Source of the DNA: JAXGXJ01 sp963829545
Lineage (GTDB): Bacteria > Actinomycetota > Thermoleophilia > RBG-16-64-13
DNA: 64,000 bases
Assembly: GCA_963829545.1 (NCBI GenBank)
Contig: CAWHIX010000010.1
Location: forward strand, 372,001-436,000
Reading direction: 5' to 3'
A program made the position numbers and the translations under genes. Below, in pieces: positions 59,481 through 64,000 of this stretch. Below the pieces are notes generated by a model. It worked only from the letters and a program-made list of their open reading frames with translations. It was not told the DNA's origin and ran no database searches. The stretch's first letter is position 1; the number at the start of each line of letters is the position of its first letter.

Positions 59481-61232
59481 GTGAAGTACAGAAGCGAGTG
59501 GTGCGGCAACCTCACCGAGCAGTACGTGGGCCGCCAGGTCGAACTGGCGGGATGGGTGCAACGACATCGCGACCACGGCGGTCTCATCTTCATCGATCTG
59601 CGCGATCGCACCGGGTTGGTCCAACTCGTCTTCGAGGCCGATACCCCCTCCACGCATGAGCGGGCCCAGGAGCTACGCAGCGAACACGTCATCTCCGTCG
59701 CCGGGACCGTGGTCGCACGCTCTCCGGAAAGAGTCAATCCCAGCTTGCCCACAGGCACGGTGGAAGTGGTGGTGACCAAGCTGGACATCCTGGCCGAGTC
59801 CAAGACGCCGCCCTTCTTCATCGAGGACGACCTTGACGTCGACGAGACGCTCCGCCTCCGTTATCGCTACCTCGATCTTCGCCGTCCGTGCATGTTCAAC
59901 AATCTGCTGCTCAGGCATCATGTGGTGCAGGCCGCCCGCTGCTATCTGAACGAGAGGGGTTTCATCGACGTCGAGACCCCCATCCTCACCAAGAGCACGC
60001 CTGAGGGAGCCAGGGACTTCCTCGTCCCGAGCAGGCTCCAGCCGGGCGAGTTCTATGCCCTCCCGCAGTCGCCGCAACTCTTCAAGCAGCTGCTCATGAT
60101 CGCGGGGTTCGAGCGCTACTACCAGATCGCCCGCGCCTTCCGCGACGAAGATCTGCGTGCCGACCGGCAGCCCGAGCATACCCAGATCGACATCGAGATG
60201 AGTTTCATCGACGAGCAGGAACTCCAGGACGTAGTGGAGGGCATGTTTGCGGCTGCTTTCAGGGAGACCCTCGGTATCGAACTCGAGCGGCCCTTCCCGC
60301 GCCTCACTTACGCTGATGCCATGGGCCGCTACGGCAGCGACAAGCCCGACCTGCGCTTCGCGATGGAGATAGTCGACGTCACCGACCTCGCCGGAGACTT
60401 CGACTTCCGGGTGTTCACCGACGCCGTCGCCTCGGGCGGCGTGATCCGGGGTCTTCGAGCCGAGGGCGGTGGTGGCTTCTCGCGCAAGGACGTAGACGAT
60501 CTGTCCGGGGAAGCGGCGGTCTTCGGGGCGCGAGGGCTTCTGCCCATCTGGGTGGAGGAAGGAGGCGTACGCTCTCCCCTGCAGAAGTTCGCTTCGCCTG
60601 AGCAGATGGCCTCTCTCATCGAGAGACTGGGCGGCCACGCCGGGGATCTGCTGCTGTTGGTGGCGGACCGCAAGTCGGTGGCGGAGGCGAGTCTGGGAGC
60701 CCTGCGTCTCTCGCTGGCCGCGCGCCTGGGCATCGAGCGCAGTGGTTGGGCCTTCACCTGGGTGGTCGACTTTCCCATGTTCGAGTACGACGAGCGGGAG
60801 AAGCGTCTCAAGGCGCAACACCACCCGTTCACCAAGCCACGCATCGACAGTGTGGAGGATCTGAAGACCAAGCCTCTGGAAGTAGGCACCTACGCCTATG
60901 ACCTGGTGCTGAACGGCGTCGAATTGGGCAGCGGATCGCTGCGCATCGCCGATCCTCGGCTGCAGGAGGCGGTGTTTGCGGCCTTGGGCCTGGATGAGGC
61001 GCAGATCGAGAGTAAGTTCGGGTTCCTCGTGGAGGCCATGGACTACGGCATCCCTCCGCACGGGGGCATCGGACTGGGCCTGGACCGCACGGTCATGCTC
61101 ATGGCCGGCGAATCGTCCATCCGCGACGTCATAGCCTTCCCCAAGACCCAGAGTGGGTCGTGCCCGCTGACGGAGGCGCCTTCTCCGGTCGCTCCAGAGC
61201 AGTTGAAGGAGTTACGCATCAAGCCGGCGTAG
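59481..61232 (+). CDS. aspS: Aspartyl-tRNA synthetase (bacterial type)
   Basis: Class II synthetase, 583 residues from GTG 59481. The N-terminal OB fold binds the anticodon (VELAGWVQRHRDHGGLIFID). Motif 2 reads YYQIARAFRDEDLRADRQPEHTQ and motif 3 GGIGLGLDRTVMLM. The bacterial GAD insertion (about 290-400) confirms the type. Whether it also charges tRNA-Asn cannot be judged here. Confidence 0.97.
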   Translation: MKYRSEWCGNLTEQYVGRQVELAGWVQRHRDHGGLIFIDLRDRTGLVQLVFEADTPSTHERAQELRSEHVISVAGTVVARSPERVNPSLPTGTVEVVVTKLDILAESKTPPFFIEDDLDVDETLRLRYRYLDLRRPCMFNNLLLRHHVVQAARCYLNERGFIDVETPILTKSTPEGARDFLVPSRLQPGEFYALPQSPQLFKQLLMIAGFERYYQIARAFRDEDLRADRQPEHTQIDIEMSFIDEQELQDVVEGMFAAAFRETLGIELERPFPRLTYADAMGRYGSDKPDLRFAMEIVDVTDLAGDFDFRVFTDAVASGGVIRGLRAEGGGGFSRKDVDDLSGEAAVFGARGLLPIWVEEGGVRSPLQKFASPEQMASLIERLGGHAGDLLLLVADRKSVAEASLGALRLSLAARLGIERSGWAFTWVVDFPMFEYDEREKRLKAQHHPFTKPRIDSVEDLKTKPLEVGTYAYDLVLNGVELGSGSLRIADPRLQEAVFAALGLDEAQIESKFGFLVEAMDYGIPPHGGIGLGLDRTVMLMAGESSIRDVIAFPKTQSGSCPLTEAPSPVAPEQLKELRIKPA

Positions 61233-61272
61233 TTATTAGCCGATACTGTCGCTAGGGTGCGCGGCCGAGTCG

Positions 61273-61301
61273 TTGCCCGCTCTGGGGTCGTGTGCTAACC
61301 T
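61273..61301 (+). promoter_or_regulatory. Promoter of candidate structured RNA
   Basis: TTGCCC (61273-61278), exactly 17 bases, TAACCT (61296-61301). The expected start, six bases later, is 61308, the first base of the folded RNA's closing stem. Confidence 0.6.
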
Positions 61302-61307
61302 CGTGAG

Positions 61308-61455
61308 GCTCGACCTTGTGCGTGATCTGGCTCAAACTTGAGCCAACACACCTCGCTTGGGAGGCACGCTTGCCCGAGCGGCTTCAGCCCTTCGGGGGCT
61401 GCCACCCACCTGCTCCGGCAGGTTCAAGCGCCTGTCAGACACGGCAAGGTGGAGC
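61308..61455 (+). ncRNA. Candidate structured RNA or folded 5' leader downstream of aspS
   Basis: About 148 nt with strong pairing. The end helix GCTCGACCTTG (61308-61318) pairs with CAAGGTGGAGC (61445-61455) at 10 of 11 positions. GTG-A-TCTG (61322-61329) pairs with CAGA-CAC (61436-61442). Inside are hairpins GGCTCAA/TTGAGCC (61329-61344), CAGCCC-TTCGG-GGGCTG (about 61385-61401) and ACCTGC-TCCG-GCAGGT (about 61408-61423), plus a helix of CGCTTG (61357-61362) with CAAGCG (61425-61430). A promoter points exactly at its first base. No T-run follows and the next start codon is 21 bases later, so it is either a separate RNA or the leader of the lipoprotein gene. It does not match a family I can name. 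Confidence 0.55.
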
Positions 61456-61476
61456 ATTATTGAGGGAGGCGAGAAC

Positions 61477-61983
61477 GTGTCCGAACGAAGCAGATATCCA
61501 GCGGCGCTTCTCATTGTTCTGCTGTTACTCGCCGTCGTTGCCTGGGGGTGCGGCGACGCCGAAGAGGCCACCACCTCCACCGAGGGTCCGGCGCCTACGA
61601 CTGTGACCACGGCCGCGAGTCCGGGTGGCACCCAAGCCCTCGTCGGCACCCAACTACGCACCACGCCCAACACGCCCGTGGAATACACGGACGCGGTCGA
61701 ACAGGGAAGACCGGTGGTGATCCTCTTCTACGTGCCCGCTGGAGTGGACGACCAGAGGGTCCTGGAAAGTATCAGCCTACTGCAGGGGAGCTTCCCGGAC
61801 TACACCTTCCTGCTCTACGATTTTGCCGTTCCCGAGCCCTACGGAGATCTTCCCACCCTGCTTCAGGTCGACTATCCGCCGGCTGTGATACTCGTCGACG
61901 ATACGGGCACCATCGATGCGGCCTGGAACGGTTTTGTGGACGAGGGGACGCTGAACCAGGAACTCGTGAACCTGGGGGTTTGA
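61477..61983 (+). CDS. Thioredoxin-fold-like lipoprotein
   Basis: A 168-residue exported lipoprotein from GTG 61477, with GGGAGG upstream. The signal peptide ends in VAWGC. A Thr/Pro-rich linker leads to a domain resembling thioredoxin (GRPVVILFYVPAGVDDQRVLESI.. PPAVILVDDTGTID) without the CxxC active site. It may bind or sense rather than catalyse redox change. It follows the folded RNA and overlaps the NifU-MnmA gene (TTTGA). Confidence 0.75.
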   Translation: MSERSRYPAALLIVLLLLAVVAWGCGDAEEATTSTEGPAPTTVTTAASPGGTQALVGTQLRTTPNTPVEYTDAVEQGRPVVILFYVPAGVDDQRVLESISLLQGSFPDYTFLLYDFAVPEPYGDLPTLLQVDYPPAVILVDDTGTIDAAWNGFVDEGTLNQELVNLGV

Positions 61984-63479
61984 CCGTTCCCTCTGAAGTG
62001 TCTCCTCCCGATTCCTCCGGAGTCGGACAAGCGGGCAGCGTGGAATGTGGCGCCTTGGTGCGCATCGAGCTGTCCGTTCAGGGTGGGGTGGTCCGAGATG
62101 CCCGCTACCAGGCTTACGGATGCCCGGCCACCATGGGTTGCGCCCGCGCGCTGACGGAGTCCGCGCGCGGGCTGTCTCTTCTCGAAGCCGCGACCCTCTC
62201 GGAGTCGGATCTCATAGAGGCAGTCCCGGCCGCGGCCGGTCGGGTCGACTCGGCCGCTGTGGCCTTAGACGCGCTTCACGGAGCTCTGAGTCAGATGCTC
62301 GCCTCGGGAGCAGCCCTCACTATACCCCGCAGCGCCCTCGATCCGCGGGGGGTGCTGGTAGGTATGAGCGGCGGTGTGGACAGCGCCGTGGCGGCCCTGC
62401 TACTGCGCGACCAAGGACATCGGGTGGCCGGCGTCACTCTGGAACTCTGGAGCGACGCAGCGACCCCGGGCGAGCGCAGCTGCTGTTCTCCCGAGACGGT
62501 CAGAAGGGCCCGAAGGGTGGCCCATAGCCTCGGCATACCACATATCACCCTCGACCTGTCCGGTCTCTTCTACGAGCAGGTGGTGTGCTACTTCGTCGAG
62601 AGCTACCGGGGAGGCGCGACTCCCAACCCGTGCGCGAAGTGCAACGCTCGGGTGCGCTTCGCCGCCATGCTGAGCCTGGCCGAGAGACTGGGGCTTTCTC
62701 AAGTGGCGACAGGGCACTACGCGCGCATGATCGGTGATCCTCCTGCGTTGGCGCGTGGTGTCGACCGCTCCAAGGACCAATCCTACGTGCTGGCCGAGGT
62801 CGACTCACAGATCCTGCGGCGGGTACTCTTTCCCCTGGGTGAGATGACGAAGCCGGAGGTGAGGGCCTTGGCTGCTGTCGCCGGCCTGGAAGGTCATGAG
62901 GCCCCCGAAAGCCAGGAGATATGCTTCGTGGCCGACGACGATCACAGGCGCTTCCTACGCGAACGGCTGGGTGAGCTTCCCGGGGACGTCGTGGACTCCG
63001 CGGGACGCCGCCTGGGAGGGCACCGGGGTGTCTACAACTTCACTATCGGACAGCGGAAGGGTCTGGGACTGTCGCAGCCGGAGGCATGCTTCGTTCTCAG
63101 GCTGGATCCGCGGACGAGGCAGGTGGTCGTGGGTCTGGAATCGGAACTGCAGACGTGTCTTATGTCGGTCGGGGATCTCACATGGCACCGCCCCGCCCCG
63201 ATGGGGGGGCTGGCCGCGCAGGTACGGTCCGGGGGAAACGCCACGCCGGCTTCACTCCGGGCAGCTGAGCCCGCCGAGGGAGGGGTGCCGGGGAAAGTCG
63301 GCTTCGAAGGCGATGTCCTGAACGTTGTCTTCGATCCACCCGCCTCGGCTGTGGCGCCGGGCCAGACGGCCGTCGTCTACGACGGGGAGACCGTGGTCGT
63401 GGCCGGCACCATCGTTCGTACCGAGCCGTGCTGCACTCAGGGGCCCTTGCCTGAGGGCGGCCGGCACCCTATGGTATAG
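61980..63479 (+). CDS. mnmA: NifU/IscU-like domain fused to tRNA 2-thiouridylase MnmA
   Basis: A 499-residue fusion from TTG 61980. Residues about 15-107 resemble the Fe-S scaffold fold of IscU/NifU (ECGALVRIELSVQGG; YQAYGCPATMGCARALTES) with C23 and C48 in the positions of the first two scaffold cysteines. The third, normally in a HC pair, is replaced by Asp90-Ser91 (GRVDSAAVALDAL). Residues 120-499 are MnmA: PP-loop MSGGVDSAVAAL (130-135), NPCAKCN with the catalytic Cys, TGHYARM, DQSYVLAEV and QEICFVADDD with the second catalytic Cys. MnmA thiolates U34 of tRNAs. The fused domain may receive or relay sulfur. Confidence 0.92.
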   Translation: MTVPSEVSPPDSSGVGQAGSVECGALVRIELSVQGGVVRDARYQAYGCPATMGCARALTESARGLSLLEAATLSESDLIEAVPAAAGRVDSAAVALDALHGALSQMLASGAALTIPRSALDPRGVLVGMSGGVDSAVAALLLRDQGHRVAGVTLELWSDAATPGERSCCSPETVRRARRVAHSLGIPHITLDLSGLFYEQVVCYFVESYRGGATPNPCAKCNARVRFAAMLSLAERLGLSQVATGHYARMIGDPPALARGVDRSKDQSYVLAEVDSQILRRVLFPLGEMTKPEVRALAAVAGLEGHEAPESQEICFVADDDHRRFLRERLGELPGDVVDSAGRRLGGHRGVYNFTIGQRKGLGLSQPEACFVLRLDPRTRQVVVGLESELQTCLMSVGDLTWHRPAPMGGLAAQVRSGGNATPASLRAAEPAEGGVPGKVGFEGDVLNVVFDPPASAVAPGQTAVVYDGETVVVAGTIVRTEPCCTQGPLPEGGRHPMV

Positions 63480-63480
63480 T
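63472..63480 (+). promoter_or_regulatory. Extended -10 promoter of DUF948 gene
   Basis: TGGTATAGT (TG, one base, TATAGT) overlaps the mnmA stop. The predicted start is near 63487, about 79 bases before ATG 63566. Confidence 0.5.
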
Positions 63481-63565
63481 CACCGCGTTTAGAGGAACTT
63501 CGTAATGGCCGAGCGGCCGTCGCTCCACGCCCCAGTGGGGAGGGCCGGCCAGAAGGGGGCAGGAG

Positions 63566-63940
63566 ATGGAGTGGGATGCAGCGGCGATCATGGATATCTG
63601 TATCGGTATCTTCTTTCTCCTCTTTGGCGCTGGGCTGTTGTATATGTTCATCCGCCTGGGTGCGGTGCTGGGTAGGACCACCAGCATCCTGGAAGACGTC
63701 AACAAAGAGGTGACCCCGCTGCTCACACGGGTGGAAACTACCCTCGACGGGGTCAATGCCGAGTTGGGCAAGGTCGACGAGATCACCGGTTCCGTGGCTG
63801 TCATGGTCAAGACCGCCGAGAACGCCACCACCGCCGCCGAGACCGCGGTATCCAAGCCCATCAAGAAGGTGGCCGGGCTGGCTGCGGCTGCCAACAGGGG
63901 TCTGACGTCGTTGTTCTCAAAGGAAGGAAGGAGCGCCTGA
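63566..63940 (+). CDS. DUF948 membrane protein
   Basis: A 124-residue protein from ATG 63566, with one N-terminal helix (IMDICIGIFFLLFGAGLLYMFIRLG) and a long amphipathic tail of coiled-coil type (ILEDVNKEVTPLLTRVETTLDGVNAELGKVDEI, 45-78). This is the DUF948 pattern, common between mnmA and alaS in Gram-positive lineages. Its function is unknown. It overlaps the next start by one base (TGATG). Confidence 0.88.
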   Translation: MEWDAAAIMDICIGIFFLLFGAGLLYMFIRLGAVLGRTTSILEDVNKEVTPLLTRVETTLDGVNAELGKVDEITGSVAVMVKTAENATTAAETAVSKPIKKVAGLAAAANRGLTSLFSKEGRSA

Positions 63941-64000
63941 TGGCATGTACGCGTTCGTGGATCTTGGTCCTGGCGGGATTTGCAGTGGGCGGAGTTCTCC
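63940..64000 (+). CDS. Start of a small membrane protein, truncated by window edge
   Basis: ATG 63940 overlaps the DUF948 stop and GGAAGGAAGGAG lies upstream. The 20 visible residues (MACTRSWILVLAGFAVGGVL) are a short start plus a hydrophobic helix, as in YtxH-like proteins that often follow DUF948. The rest is outside the window. Confidence 0.6.
   Translation, partial: MACTRSWILVLAGFAVGGVL

Noticed and set aside
61356..61440. Class II tRNA-like gene
   Set aside because: GCCCGAGCGG and AGGTTCAAG look like D- and T-arm fragments, but there is no anticodon arm or acceptor stem. The pairing fits the larger folded RNA instead.
1..64000. CRISPR arrays, insertion sequences, phage genes, att sites
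   Set aside because: No regularly spaced repeats, transposases, integrases or phage structural genes were seen. The window is chromosomal and mostly housekeeping.

Overview
The window is high-GC bacterial DNA, densely packed with genes. Many genes start with GTG or TTG, and many neighbours overlap by 4 bases. The gene content and order point to a deep-branching member of the Actinomycetota (Thermoleophilia, Coriobacteriia or an allied lineage). Examples are coaD / DivIVA-SepIVA-like coiled coil / DUF177 / rpmF, mnmA / DUF948 / small membrane protein, recJ-rel-hisS-aspS, and yajC-secD-secF behind queA-tgt. This lineage call is inference. QueH (an Fe-S type epoxyqueuosine reductase), DUF1858, and an ACT/Liv/PaaK cluster suggest an anaerobic or facultative lifestyle.

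Layout. 1-7135: type IV pilus / pseudopilin region. It holds a minus-strand pilin-like adhesin with FN3 and PASTA-like repeats, two related major pilins, a TPR lipoprotein, and an operon of GspH-, GspI-, GspJ- and PilX-like minor pilins. 7159-12258: a Cys-rich unknown protein, RNase Z, tRNA-Arg(CCG), lipB, a zinc ribbon, and a divergent pair of cell-envelope carbohydrate enzymes (polysaccharide deacetylase; DUF4015 glycosidase-like). 12400-19360: ACT-domain protein, complete Liv ABC importer, phenylacetate-CoA-ligase-like enzyme and FlK-like thioesterase, read as an uptake and CoA-activation module for an aryl or related acid. 19442-25311: metK, priA, def, fmt, rpe. 25386-29215: FMN riboswitch and ribD-ribE-ribBA-ribH. 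29325-32887: rpmB (minus), DUF1858, Asp23, and a FakA/DegV fatty-acid-kinase pair. 32894-37500: recG, rsmD, coaD, coiled coil, DUF177, rpmF. 37546-41116: small ORF, divergent EF-G paralogue, RpiR regulator. 41213-47188: yebC, ruvCAB, queH-queA-tgt. 47249-57417: yajC-secDF, phasin-like protein, UbiB kinase, recJ, rel. 57545-64000: metallo-hydrolase, hisS, aspS, a candidate structured RNA, a thioredoxin-fold lipoprotein, a NifU-MnmA fusion, DUF948 and the start of another gene.

Promoter-like sites recur in the form TTGnnn - 17 nt - TAnnnT (rpmF, yebC, secD and the 61308 RNA), or as extended -10 boxes. Several strong hairpins mark operon ends.

Data quality. At least nine loci, including normally essential genes (priA, def, secF, ribD), carry single-base frameshifts while both halves keep family motifs. 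These look like consensus indel errors rather than decay. They are annotated as whole genes with the break positions noted. The same explanation probably accounts for lipB reading antisense through tRNA-Arg.

The most interesting items are the folded RNA with its own promoter after aspS, the NifU-MnmA fusion lacking the third scaffold cysteine, the EF-G paralogue with altered G motifs, the riboswitch hairpin that holds both the ribD Shine-Dalgarno and a U-tract, and the Liv/PaaK/FlK module.
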